DNA from: G963665925 sp963665925 | GTDB taxonomy: Bacteria; Bacillota; Clostridia; Peptostreptococcales; Acidaminobacteraceae | Reading direction: 5' to 3' | DNA: 64,000 nucleotides | NCBI GenBank assembly: GCA_963665925.1 | Contig: OY762511.1 | Location: 372,001 to 436,000 of the forward strand | In this document: positions 1-7,938 of the stretch, in pieces | Layout: each line of letters starts with the position of its first letter | Numbering within the stretch: the first letter of the stretch is position 1 | Notes under the pieces: generated by a model | Told to the model about the DNA's origin: nothing | The model's input: the letters and a program-made list of their open reading frames with translations, nothing else | Databases searched by the model: none | Translations under genes and position numbers: made by a program

Positions 1-1094
1 AGGACAGGGAAAGTCTCAGTATTGCCTACACACCGGGTGTCGCAGAGCCATGCCGCGTCATTGCCGACAACAAGGCTGCCGTATACGACTACTGCTCAAA
101 GGGCAATCTTGTCGCTGTCGTTTCTGATGGTTCCGCGGTTCTCGGCCTTGGAAACATCGGTGCTGAAGCTTCCATGCCGGTTATGGAAGGCAAGGCCATT
201 CTCTTCAAGAACTTTGCAGATATTGACGCTTTCCCGATCTGTCTGGATACACAAGATACAGATGAAATCGTTCAGATTGTCAAAGCCCTTCAACCAAGCT
301 TCGGCGGCATCAACCTTGAAGACATCGGTTCTCCGCGCTGCTTTGAAATCGAAGACCGCCTCATCAAAGAACTGGATATTCCCGTATTCCACGATGACCA
401 GCACGGTACCGCAGTTGTGGTTTCTGCTGGCGTAATCAACGGCCTTCGTCTTGTGAACAAATCCCTTGAGAATGTAACGGCTGTCCTCAACGGTCCTGGC
501 GCGGCAGGTACTGCTATCTCAAAAATGCTCCTTGACCTCGGCATTGGCAATATGATCATCTGTGACGAAAACGGCATTCTCGATGCTGAGCGAGATGACA
601 TTGCACCCCACAAACGCGACCTTGCCCTTCAGACCAATAAGGAAGGAAAAAAAGGCACTCTGTCAGACGCCCTTGAAAATGCCGATATTTTCGTTGGCGT
701 TTCTGTTGCAAACTGTGTTACAGGAGAAATGATTTCCAAAATGAACAGTGATGCCATTGTATTTGCCATGGCCAACCCTACACCTGAAATCATGCCTGAG
801 ATCGCTAAAGCTGCAGGCGTGCGCGTCATGGGTACAGGCCGTTCGGACTTCCCAAACCAGATCAATAACGTCATCGCATTCCCTGGTATTTTCAGAGGGG
901 CGCTTGATGCTGGCGCGACTCAAATCAATGCTGAAATGAAGCGTGCATCCGTCTATGCCATAGCAGATATCATCTCTGAGTCAGAGCTGTCTGAAGACTA
1001 CATCATTCCAGACCCATTTGACCCAAGAATCGTCGATCAAGTAGCAAAAGCAGTTGCTGAAGCTGCACAGAAAACGGGCGTTATTAGAAAATAA
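1..1094 (+). CDS. NAD(P)-dependent malic enzyme (5' truncated by window edge)
   Basis: Oxidatively decarboxylates malate to pyruvate in the cytosol, producing NAD(P)H. The frame is open from base 3, so the N-terminus lies outside the window; about 363 codons are visible. Visible family features are an N-terminal stretch reading YTPGVAEPCR, the DGSAVLGLGNIG segment, FHDDQHGTAVV in the metal/malate-binding part, and the Rossmann dinucleotide loop NGPGAAGTA. The C-terminal NAD-binding domain with the ANPTPEI segment is complete and ends in a normal stop. The length fits the short bacterial malic enzymes of about 390-410 residues. An internal ATG at 174 is not the start, because conserved sequence continues upstream of it. 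NAD versus NADP preference cannot be read safely. Confidence 0.93.
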   Translation, partial: DRESLSIAYTPGVAEPCRVIADNKAAVYDYCSKGNLVAVVSDGSAVLGLGNIGAEASMPVMEGKAILFKNFADIDAFPICLDTQDTDEIVQIVKALQPSFGGINLEDIGSPRCFEIEDRLIKELDIPVFHDDQHGTAVVVSAGVINGLRLVNKSLENVTAVLNGPGAAGTAISKMLLDLGIGNMIICDENGILDAERDDIAPHKRDLALQTNKEGKKGTLSDALENADIFVGVSVANCVTGEMISKMNSDAIVFAMANPTPEIMPEIAKAAGVRVMGTGRSDFPNQINNVIAFPGIFRGALDAGATQINAEMKRASVYAIADIISESELSEDYIIPDPFDPRIVDQVAKAVAEAAQKTGVIRK

Positions 1095-1113
1095 TCTTCA
1101 TTTCAAAAAAACA

Positions 1114-1165
1114 AAGGGGATGCTACAGACAGAATCATTGATTCTATCCGCAGCATCCCCTTTTC
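1114..1165. terminator. Bidirectional rho-independent terminator
   Basis: An 11-bp perfect stem, AAGGGGATGCT (1114-1124) with AGCATCCCCTT (1152-1162), encloses a smaller AGAATCA/TGATTCT stem. A-rich sequence on the left and T-rich on the right let it serve both the malic enzyme gene and the convergent UPF0210 gene. Confidence 0.85.
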
Positions 1166-1188
1166 CTATTCAATCCCTGCGCTATATA

Positions 1189-2544
1189 TTAGTTCTTAAA
1201 GCTGTGTACCGGTGCCGGAATACGTCCACCACGCTGGATCAGCCTTTCGCTTGAGCATCCGTGCGTCGGCATGATTGGTGCATAGCCAAGAAGACCACCG
1301 AAATGTGCCTCTTCCCCAACACCTTTGCCAATTACAGGTATGATTCGTACAGCGGTTGTCTTATGATTGATCATACCGATTGCCGCTTCATCTGCAATCA
1401 TTGCTGAAATCGTCGCTGCAGGTGTGTCGCCTGGAATGGCAATCATATCAAGACCAACACTGCATACACAGGTCATGGCTTCAAGCTTGTCCAGTGTCAG
1501 CTCACCAGAGCTTGCAGCCGCAATCATCCCTTCATCTTCACTGACTGGTATGAAAGCACCGCTTAAGCCCCCTACGTGTGAAGACGCCATAATGCCACCC
1601 TTTTTAACCGAGTCATTCAGCAGGGCTAGGGCAGCTGTCGTTCCATGACCGCCTGTCACATCCACACCGATTTCTTCAAGAATACGTGCAACACTGTCCC
1701 CAATTTCCGGTGTTGGTGCAAGCGACAGGTCTAGAACACCAAATTCCACACCAAGACGCTCAGCTGCCGTCTTGCCGATTAGCTCACCGGCACGGGTGAT
1801 TTTGAAGGCCGTTTTCTTGATTGTTTCGCATACCGCTTCAAAGGACTCGCCTTTAACCTTTTCAAGTGCTGACTTCACAACGCCTGGGCCACTTACGCCC
1901 ACATTAATGATAACATCCGCTTCACCAGGACCATGGAAGGCACCTGCCATAAATGGGTTATCTTCAACAGCATTGCAGAAGGCAACAAATTTCGCACAGC
2001 CAAGGGAATCTTGGTCTTTTGTCTTCTCTGCAATTTCCAGTATGGTTGTTCCAAGCAGCGCAATAGCATCCATGTTGATGCCAGAACGGGTATCGCCCAC
2101 ATTTACCGAAGAACAAACACGACCTGTTGTCGCCAGAGCCACAGGAAGGCTCTCAATGAGCTTTCTGTCTGCTGGTGTCATGCCCTTTTGCACAAGTGCG
2201 GAAAAACCACCAATAAAGTTCACGCCTACGGTCTCAGCGGCGTGGTCAAGCATTTCTGCCCATTTCACAAAATCAGGTTCCTTGGACGCCTGGGCAACCA
2301 ATGCGATTGGTGTGACAGAAATTCTTTTATTGATAATCGGAATACCGAATTCTCTGGCAATCCCTTCTGCTACCTCTACCAGCTGGCCTGCTTTACCAAC
2401 TATTTTATCGTATGCGCGCGCACGCGCTTTCTCATCGTCGCTGTCAGCACAGTCAAGAAGGTTGATGCCCATCGTCACTGTTCTGATATCCAGTTTTTCT
2501 TCCTCTACCATTCTAATCGTTTCAAGTATTTGCTGTTTTTGCAT
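1189..2544 (-). CDS. UPF0210 (PFL/DUF711) family protein
   Basis: A 451-residue soluble protein of the UPF0210/DUF711 family. The family has no established reaction; a link to glycine metabolism here is inference from the riboswitch. The sequence is glycine- and alanine-rich with conserved-looking blocks such as NVGVSGPGVVKSALE, GGHGTTAALALLND and SSHVGGLSGAFIPVSED. The start at 2544 follows AGGAGGG with 4-5 bases of spacing. It is the second gene of a two-gene operon: the ACT-domain gene ends nine bases upstream and its stop lies in this gene's ribosome site, suggesting coupled translation. ACT (UPF0237) and UPF0210 genes are commonly adjacent in Firmicutes, so the pairing is typical. Terminates at the shared hairpin near 1140. 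Confidence 0.9.
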   Translation of the reverse strand: MQKQQILETIRMVEEEKLDIRTVTMGINLLDCADSDDEKARARAYDKIVGKAGQLVEVAEGIAREFGIPIINKRISVTPIALVAQASKEPDFVKWAEMLDHAAETVGVNFIGGFSALVQKGMTPADRKLIESLPVALATTGRVCSSVNVGDTRSGINMDAIALLGTTILEIAEKTKDQDSLGCAKFVAFCNAVEDNPFMAGAFHGPGEADVIINVGVSGPGVVKSALEKVKGESFEAVCETIKKTAFKITRAGELIGKTAAERLGVEFGVLDLSLAPTPEIGDSVARILEEIGVDVTGGHGTTAALALLNDSVKKGGIMASSHVGGLSGAFIPVSEDEGMIAAASSGELTLDKLEAMTCVCSVGLDMIAIPGDTPAATISAMIADEAAIGMINHKTTAVRIIPVIGKGVGEEAHFGGLLGYAPIMPTHGCSSERLIQRGGRIPAPVHSFKN

Positions 2545-2553
2545 GGGGCCCTC

Positions 2554-2823
2554 CTATAGCTGATGCATGCTCATGAATATTTCTTCTCTTTGAATTCGAA
2601 TACTTAGCTCAAGTTCTTTTCCAAGTTCGATCAGGCGTTCACGCACCTGGTCAAACGTCTTAGATGAGCTTGATAAATTGACGAGCATCATCATTGTGAA
2701 GTTCTTTCCCATGATTGTCTGATTCACGTCTTCGATATTCACATCATTTTCAGCGAGAACCCTGCTGATTGCTGCAATAATGCCAACCTTATCGCCACCA
2801 ATGACCGTAACTATAGCCTTCAT
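2554..2823 (-). CDS. ACT domain-containing protein (UPF0237 family)
   Basis: An 89-residue protein that is essentially one ACT domain, a fold that usually binds amino acids and regulates enzymes. It begins MKAIVTVIGGDKVGIIAAIS, the usual beta-strand and ligand-loop pattern, followed by the DVNIEDVNQTIMGKNFTMMM strand-helix region. The length matches stand-alone UPF0237 proteins. A strong AGGAGG site seven bases before the ATG supports the start. It lies directly downstream of a glycine riboswitch and upstream of UPF0210, so a glycine-sensing or glycine-related role is plausible but unproven. The small size leaves room only for a regulatory or binding function. Confidence 0.9.
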   Translation of the reverse strand: MKAIVTVIGGDKVGIIAAISRVLAENDVNIEDVNQTIMGKNFTMMMLVNLSSSSKTFDQVRERLIELGKELELSIRIQREEIFMSMHQL

Positions 2824-2876
2824 AAATAACCTCCTGAATACACTTGCATTCTCTATCTAAGTCTTCATTAAAATAT

Positions 2877-2903
2877 AAAACAAAAGAGACCCATAGGGTC
2901 TCT
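2877..2903 (-). terminator. Riboswitch-associated intrinsic terminator
   Basis: A perfect 8-bp stem (AGAGACCC with GGGTCTCT, 2885-2903) with a 3-base loop is followed on the minus strand by a T-rich run. It lies between the glycine aptamer and the ACT gene. Its 5' arm overlaps the segment (2900-2908) that is exactly complementary to the 5' side of aptamer P1 (3027-3035), so it looks like the switchable expression platform. Confidence 0.8.
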
Positions 2904-2954
2904 GGAGATTAAATAGCAGGACAACAAAGCTGACTGGTCAGCCCATCAAGTTGT

Positions 2955-3036
2955 CCTCTGTCCTTTTACCTGAGAGTTTGGTCCCTGCAAATGCAGGAAT
3001 TTTCCCCTTCGGTGCTCTTTCGAGTCTCTCCAGAGG
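2955..3036 (-). promoter_or_regulatory. Glycine riboswitch aptamer
   Basis: Read on the minus strand, it carries the glycine-aptamer landmarks: CTCTGGAGAGAC, GCACCGAAGGGG, and ACTCTCAGGTAAAAGGACAG. P1 pairs CCTCTG (2955-2960 on plus) with CAGAGG (3031-3036). Only one full aptamer is evident. The 60 bases upstream (about 3040-3100) can fold (AAACA/TGTTT hairpin) and might be a ghost aptamer of a singlet riboswitch. It precedes the ACT/UPF0210 operon on the same strand. The predicted logic is discussed in the findings. Confidence 0.88.
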
Positions 3037-3107
3037 CCCGTCCAGAAACGGTCAAACATACTTGTTTTTCCGAGTCCTTCGTCCGGCCCGTATTAGAAAT
3101 TATAATG

Positions 3108-3136
3108 AGTATAGCAGTCTTTTCCCTTTCTTACAA
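3108..3136 (-). promoter_or_regulatory. Promoter of the glycine-riboswitch transcript
   Basis: On the minus strand, TTGTAA (3131-3136) is followed after 17 bases by TATACT (3108-3113), with an extended TGC in front of the -10. Transcription would begin near 3100, just ahead of the riboswitch. The -35 matches consensus only partly. Confidence 0.5.
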
Positions 3137-3267
3137 CACTTTTGGTAACATTCTCGTAAAAAATATTAAAAAAAATTCATAGTTGGCACAATTTTTGTTA
3201 TTCACTTCACACAGAATACCTGGATGCCCTTAAACATGTTGTCATATTGTCCTACGGAAAATAGAAA

Positions 3268-3297
3268 TGCCAGCGCAATCCATAGATTGTTCTGGCA
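3268..3297 (-). terminator. Terminator downstream of rex
   Basis: TGCCAG (3268-3273) pairs with CTGGCA (3292-3297), and an inner ACAATC/GATTG stem completes the hairpin. On the minus strand it is followed by a T-rich stretch, 57 bases after the rex stop codon. Confidence 0.7.
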
Positions 3298-3353
3298 CTT
3301 TTGATTTCTATTAAATTCTTATTCAATCTTTTGTTCAGTCTTTTCCCAGTTTC

Positions 3354-3995
3354 CTAATCAAGCTCTCCATCAGAATCCTTCAGGAAGTATGACAAGGTCA
3401 GCAGGTTATCAATCAGATGCACGTTTTCAACGATAATATCCTCAGGTACCTTCAGATCAATCGGCGCAAAGTTCCAGATTGCCTTGATACCGCATTTAAC
3501 GAGGGTATCAGCAACTTCCTGGGCACCAGACTGATTCGTACAGATATAAGCGATCGAAACTTCCTCTTTCTCTACAAAGCGCTGGATCTTGTCCATATCC
3601 ATAACATCAATGCCATTGATTGTCAGTCCTACGATTTTAGGATTCACATCAAAAATTCCCTTCAGTTCAAAACCGAAGCGATTAAAGCTCGAATAGTTTG
3701 CAAGCGCCTGCCCCAGGTTACCTGCACCGATGATGACTGTGTTGTACTTTTTGTTCAGGCCAAGTATTTTGCCGATTTCATGATACAGATCTTCGACATT
3801 GTACCCGTAGCCTTGTTGTCCGAACCCCCCAAAGTTGTTGAGATCCTGACGAATTTGCGATGCCGTAAAACCAATAATGTCACTCAGTTCCTTAGATGAA
3901 ATCCGCTTAACATCCCTATCCAGCAGATCCCTCAAGTATCTGTGATACTTCGGCAGTCTTCTAATAACCGCCATCGAAATTTTATTGTTAGCCAT
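3354..3995 (-). CDS. rex: Redox-sensing transcriptional repressor Rex
   Basis: Rex senses the NADH/NAD+ ratio and represses fermentation and anaerobic-respiration genes when NADH is low. The 213-residue protein has an N-terminal winged-helix domain (about 1-75, with RRLPKYHRYL and FTASQIRQDLNNFGGFGQQGYGY split over two helices) and a Rossmann NAD-binding domain (GAGNLGQAL, about 90-98). The C-terminal helix YFLKDSDGELD is the domain-swapped tail. The ATG at 3995 was chosen because GGAGG lies five bases ahead of it; a longer frame to 4007 would put that ribosome site inside the gene. It is divergent from the ABC-F gene, an arrangement also known around Bacillus ydiF-rex. Confidence 0.96.
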   Translation of the reverse strand: MANNKISMAVIRRLPKYHRYLRDLLDRDVKRISSKELSDIIGFTASQIRQDLNNFGGFGQQGYGYNVEDLYHEIGKILGLNKKYNTVIIGAGNLGQALANYSSFNRFGFELKGIFDVNPKIVGLTINGIDVMDMDKIQRFVEKEEVSIAYICTNQSGAQEVADTLVKCGIKAIWNFAPIDLKVPEDIIVENVHLIDNLLTLSYFLKDSDGELD

Positions 3996-4027
3996 GTTTA
4001 CCTCCATATCGCCAAGATGCTATAAAA

Positions 4028-4057
4028 ATTATAGCAAACGTAATTTTAATCTGTCAA
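4028..4057 (-). promoter_or_regulatory. rex promoter
   Basis: On the minus strand, a consensus TTGACA (4052-4057) and a TATAAT (4028-4033) preceded by TGC (extended -10) are separated by 18 bases, about 30 bases upstream of the rex start. No convincing Rex operator was seen over it. Confidence 0.75.
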
Positions 4058-4252
4058 ACTCTTGACAATCTTTTATCAAAGATTCAGTCAAATTTCGTCC
4101 CGCATCCCTTCATTTTACGTAATTTTCCGTGTATAAAATTATTTTCACAAGCAATTTGCTAAACCATGCCTTCTTCCTATAAAATAGGTAGGGACAGGAT
4201 TTTTGTACCCGATTATCCGTGATTTATCCTTTTAAGATGGAGGTTTATATAA

Positions 4253-6166
4253 ATGATTGCACTATCTTGCAGTAACATAACAAAATCCTATGGAATCGAT
4301 GTGATTCTTGAGGGTCTCAGCTTCACAATTGAAACAGGTGACCGCATTGGTCTCATCGGCATAAACGGCGCCGGCAAATCCACACTGTTTAAAATTATCA
4401 CAGGCGAACTCACTTATGACTCAGGGGATATATACAAGGCAAAGGACCTGAGCATTGGTTATCTTGAGCAGGCACCTGAAATCAGCGCTGATGATTCTCT
4501 ATACGACTACTGTCTTCCGGTTTTTCAGCATCTGATTGACACAGAAAAACGCCTTCGGGAAATGGAGCATGAAATTGCAGACTTGAGCGAAAAGCATCAG
4601 GAGGCCCCTGAAACCCTCCTTGCCGACTACGCCCACCTGCTTGAAGCCTTTGAGTCCGATAACGGCTACGGGTATAAGAGTGAAATCCGCGGCGTCCTGA
4701 AGGGTCTGGGCTTTACAGATGAGGAAATCACCCGCCCGGCAAGCGTCCTCAGCGGCGGTCAGAAATCCAGACTCAACATTGCCAAGCTCCTGCTTGGCAA
4801 GCCTGATATCCTTCTACTTGACGAACCGACCAATCACCTGGATATCAAGGCAACAAGCTGGCTGGAGACTTTTCTTTCAAACTATCCGGGAACCCTTGTG
4901 GTCATTTCCCACGACAGATACTTCCTCGACCAGGTTGTCAACAGGATCTTTGAAATCGAAAATACAAGCCTTCTGGCACATAAGGGCAGCTACTCTGAAT
5001 TTGCAGAGTTCAAGCGCGCACGCTACGAAGAACAGCTGAAAGCCTATGAAGCCCAGCAAAAGGAGCTTCAAAAGCAAGAAGACCTTATCCGCAAGTTCAA
5101 GCAGCACGGCACGGAGAAGCTCGCCAAACGCGCTCAGAGCCGCGAAAAGCGCCTGGAACACGTCGAACGCCTGGACAAGCCCATGTGGCTGGATGAGCGT
5201 GCCCACATCCACCTGTCCACACAAATCAAGAGCGGCAACGATGTGCTTCACGCAGAAAATCTGGCCATGGCCTATCCCAATACGCCCCTCTTTGAAAATG
5301 TCAGCTTTGATATTTATAAGGAGGAACGCATCGGGCTCATTGGTCCCAACGGTATTGGGAAGACAACCCTCTTCAAAATTCTTCTGAATCAGCTTGAGGC
5401 GACACAGGGTGAATTTAAAATTGGCCACCATGTCATGCCGGGCTACTATGACCAGGACCAGTCCAACCTGTCTCCTGAAAACAACATTGTCGAAGAAATT
5501 TCAGATGCCAACCCTCAGCTGGACACAGTTGAAATAAGAACCCTGCTAGGCGCCTTTCTCTTTAAGGGTGATGACGTCTTCAAAAACGTCGGACAACTCA
5601 GCGGTGGCGAAAAAGGACGTGTGGCCCTGCTTAAGCTCATGCTGTCACAGGCCAACCTGCTACTGCTCGATGAGCCGACCAACCACCTGGATATCAGCTC
5701 AAAGGAAGCGCTGGAGGATGCCATTCTGGGATACGACGGCACGCTTCTGTCTATTTCCCACGACAGATACTTCCTCAACCGTGTCTGTACAAAAATATTT
5801 GAACTGCAGGCCGACGGCATGCGTATCTACTACGGCAACTATGACTACTACAGAGAGAAGCTGAAGCAGGCTGAAATGTCAGACCTGCTGGAGGCTGAGA
5901 CTGTACAGAAAACCAAAACGCAGGTCCGTGAAGAACGCAAGAAGGAAAAGGAAGCCGCTGCACAGCTGCGCAAGCAAAAGAAGGAGCAGCAGGAGCTGGA
6001 GAGCGCCATACACAGCACGGAAGAACAGATCGAAGCCCTTGAAGCACAGCTTTGTCTGGAGGAAATCTACTCCGATCCAAAAAAGAGCCAGTCCATTCAT
6101 AAGGATCTTACTGAAATTCGTGCCAAATTAGACGAAATGTATGAAACATGGGAATCACTTATATGA
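4253..6166 (+). CDS. ABC-F family ATPase (YdiF type)
   Basis: A 637-residue cytosolic ATPase with two fused ABC domains and no membrane segment; ABC-F proteins act on the ribosome in translation or antibiotic protection. Domain 1 has Walker A GINGAGKST (about residue 36), signature LSGGQKSR (about 166) and Walker B LLLLDEPTNHLD. Domain 2 has GPNGIGKTT (about 363), LSGGEKGR (about 449) and a second LLLLDEPTNHLD. The linker (KQEDLIRKFKQHGTEKLAKR) is the P-site-tRNA-interaction-type motif region. A charged coiled coil of about 90 residues forms the C-terminus, as in YdiF/Uup. Start ATG follows GGAGG. Its position next to rex and near tsaD matches Bacillus YdiF. Confidence 0.94.
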   Translation: MIALSCSNITKSYGIDVILEGLSFTIETGDRIGLIGINGAGKSTLFKIITGELTYDSGDIYKAKDLSIGYLEQAPEISADDSLYDYCLPVFQHLIDTEKRLREMEHEIADLSEKHQEAPETLLADYAHLLEAFESDNGYGYKSEIRGVLKGLGFTDEEITRPASVLSGGQKSRLNIAKLLLGKPDILLLDEPTNHLDIKATSWLETFLSNYPGTLVVISHDRYFLDQVVNRIFEIENTSLLAHKGSYSEFAEFKRARYEEQLKAYEAQQKELQKQEDLIRKFKQHGTEKLAKRAQSREKRLEHVERLDKPMWLDERAHIHLSTQIKSGNDVLHAENLAMAYPNTPLFENVSFDIYKEERIGLIGPNGIGKTTLFKILLNQLEATQGEFKIGHHVMPGYYDQDQSNLSPENNIVEEISDANPQLDTVEIRTLLGAFLFKGDDVFKNVGQLSGGEKGRVALLKLMLSQANLLLLDEPTNHLDISSKEALEDAILGYDGTLLSISHDRYFLNRVCTKIFELQADGMRIYYGNYDYYREKLKQAEMSDLLEAETVQKTKTQVREERKKEKEAAAQLRKQKKEQQELESAIHSTEEQIEALEAQLCLEEIYSDPKKSQSIHKDLTEIRAKLDEMYETWESLI

Positions 6167-6237
6167 TAATATTGATATAGACAGTGCTGATACAGCATAT
6201 ATAATAGTAACTATATAATTATATTAGGAGGCCAACT

Positions 6238-6465
6238 ATGTTTGATAAGGTTAAGGATATTATCGAGCAGCAGCTTGACATTGTAGGACAAGGAAGAATT
6301 ACCATAGAGTCATCTATTGCTGATGATCTCAAGGCAGACTCACTGGATGCGGCTCAGATCATCATGGCAATTGAAGAGGAATACGACATTGAAATTCCAG
6401 ATGATACAGCTTTGGGATTCAGGACGATTCAGGAAATCCTGACTTACCTCGAAGAGAATGTCTAA
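6238..6465 (+). CDS. acpP: Acyl carrier protein
   Basis: A 75-residue acidic protein that would carry acyl chains on a 4'-phosphopantetheine arm. The attachment serine is Ser35 in the ADSLD motif, and the AAQIIMAIEEEYDIEIPDD recognition helix follows. The length fits fatty-acid ACPs. The start follows AGGAGG by 7 bases. It stands alone, 71 bases after the ABC-F gene, with no fatty-acid synthesis genes nearby, so it may be a second or specialised ACP. A TATAAT at about 6200 may give it its own promoter, but no good -35 is spaced correctly. Confidence 0.92.
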   Translation: MFDKVKDIIEQQLDIVGQGRITIESSIADDLKADSLDAAQIIMAIEEEYDIEIPDDTALGFRTIQEILTYLEENV

Positions 6466-6478
6466 CAAGTTAGACAAA

Positions 6479-6520
6479 GGCCTACATGACGGATGTACTT
6501 CCCCCATGTAGGCCTTTTTT
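6479..6520 (+). terminator. Terminator after acp
   Basis: GGCCTACATG (6479-6488) pairs perfectly with CATGTAGGCC (6505-6514), followed by six T. Confidence 0.9.
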
Positions 6521-6660
6521 ACTTTTTTGATTGCATAACGCAAAACTCGATATTATGTAAACTCAGTTTTGTGAATGTTTTCTTGCAATAGCCCGTTTGG
6601 CCAAATATACAACTACGATTCACGAACTACTCCCAAAGTTATTCAACACTTCCCACATAG

Positions 6661-6733
6661 TTATCCACATGATAACAGGGTGTTTCATGCGCTTTTTATT
6701 ATTTTATCCACAATATCCACAAGTTTATACACA
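6661..6733. other. DnaA-box cluster in a convergent intergenic gap
   Basis: Three canonical DnaA boxes lie on one strand within 73 bases: TTATCCACA at 6661-6669, TTATCCACA at 6704-6712 and TTATACACA at 6725-6733, with a one-mismatch ATATCCACA at 6713-6721. The gap (6521-6882) lies between the converging 3' ends of acp and tsaD, so it should hold no gene promoter. No other gene was seen in it; a 125-codon open frame there shows no coding features. Confidence 0.75.
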
Positions 6734-6882
6734 GAAATCTGGAAGAATTCTGAACATTCGTATAGCTCGAAGTTGGTTTACATAACACATATTTTCCGTG
6801 AAGTTCTTGACTTTCGCAACATGCAGGAGTGGAAATGTTTTACACTTTACAAACCGCCACATCCGCCTGTCCCTTTTGACCC

Positions 6883-7929
6883 TTACTTGGGTTTAACTCC
6901 AAGCTTTAGATTTGGAACTGCATTGAGTGCGGCATTTCCTCTCACACCCTGAAGGTAATCATAATAGCCGGCACACCCGATCATTGCAGCATTGTCCGTG
7001 CACAGCTCAAGAGACGGATAATAGAGGGCTATGCCATTTTTCTCGGCATCCTGTCCAAGTCTTTCACGGAGTCCATTATTGGCTGCAACGCCACCAGCAA
7101 GGACAATTTTATCTACATTACAGGCTTTCGCCGCACGTACCGCCTTGGTAGAAAGGACTTCAACCACCGATGCCTGAAAACTTGCCGCAACATCTTTTGG
7201 GACAACCTCAACGTCTTTCATCTTGCACTGATTCAGATAGTTGAGCACGGCAGACTTGAGGCCGCTGAAGCTGAAATCAAGGCTATCTTTTTCAAGAAAT
7301 ACGCGTGGAAAATGAATGGCTTCCGGATTTCCAACTTTGGCAAGCTGATCGATTTTAGGTCCACCCGGGTACCCAAGACCCAAGGTTCTGGCAACCTTGT
7401 CAAAGGCTTCTCCTGCGGCGTCATCACGTGTTCTTCCCAGGATTTCATAAATACCGTAGTCCTTGACGTGAACGAGGTGGGAATGCCCACCTGAAACAAT
7501 CAGGCATACGAATGGCGGCTCAAGGTCTGGAAACTGTATAAAGTTCGCACAGATATGGCCCTCAATATGATTTACAGGAACCAGCGGCTTCTCTAGGGCA
7601 AATGCCAGCGCCTTTGCTGTTGAAACGCCTACAAGCAGGGCTCCAACGAGTCCAGGACCATAGGTCACTGCAATCATGTCCATTTCTTCAAGACTTTTTC
7701 CTGCCACCTGCAGCGCCTCATCAATCACGCCAGAAATCTTTTCCACATGGTTTCTCGACGCGATTTCCGGTACCACGCCACCAAACTTCTTATGAATATC
7801 AATTTGCGAATATATAATATTGGATAATACTGTCCGGCCATTGAGCACCACCGCTGCCGATGTCTCGTCACAGCTGCTCTCGATTGCCAAGGTCAATAAG
7901 TTTTCATTCAAATAAATCACATCCTTCAT
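6883..7929 (-). CDS. tsaD: tRNA threonylcarbamoyladenosine biosynthesis protein TsaD
   Basis: Catalytic subunit that transfers threonylcarbamoyl to A37 of ANN-decoding tRNAs, working with TsaB and TsaE. The 348-residue protein has the ASKHA fold. It shows AIESSCDETSAAV near the N-terminus, the metal-binding HIEGH motif (His121, His125), the SGGHSHL segment and the LAGGVAANNGLR region. The start at 7929 is the first ATG; an alternative start a few codons inside (near LNENLL) is possible because AAGGATG lies just ahead of it. Last gene of the tsaE-tsaB-rimI-YIP1-tsaD operon, nine bases after the YIP1 stop. Confidence 0.96.
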   Translation of the reverse strand: MKDVIYLNENLLTLAIESSCDETSAAVVLNGRTVLSNIIYSQIDIHKKFGGVVPEIASRNHVEKISGVIDEALQVAGKSLEEMDMIAVTYGPGLVGALLVGVSTAKALAFALEKPLVPVNHIEGHICANFIQFPDLEPPFVCLIVSGGHSHLVHVKDYGIYEILGRTRDDAAGEAFDKVARTLGLGYPGGPKIDQLAKVGNPEAIHFPRVFLEKDSLDFSFSGLKSAVLNYLNQCKMKDVEVVPKDVAASFQASVVEVLSTKAVRAAKACNVDKIVLAGGVAANNGLRERLGQDAEKNGIALYYPSLELCTDNAAMIGCAGYYDYLQGVRGNAALNAVPNLKLGVKPK

Positions 7930-7938
7930 GTTTCGTGC

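Noticed and set aside
1772..2563. Long antisense open frame (263 codons) opposite the UPF0210 gene
   Set aside because: Composition is that of a shadow frame of a well-supported gene; it has no ribosome site and no domain pattern.
3195..3212. Rex-operator-like sequence TTGTTATTCACTTCACAC
   Set aside because: It matches about 11 of 14 consensus positions but is 60 bases upstream of the nearest promoter and lacks symmetry; other partial half-sites occur by chance in such AT-rich DNA.
4877..5431. 184-codon antisense frame within the ABC-F gene
   Set aside because: It runs opposite a gene with complete Walker and signature motifs and has no features of its own.
6575..6952. A 125-codon open frame across the DnaA-box region
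   Set aside because: It overlaps the tsaD end, has no ribosome site, and its sequence is explained by the AT-rich gap and DnaA boxes.
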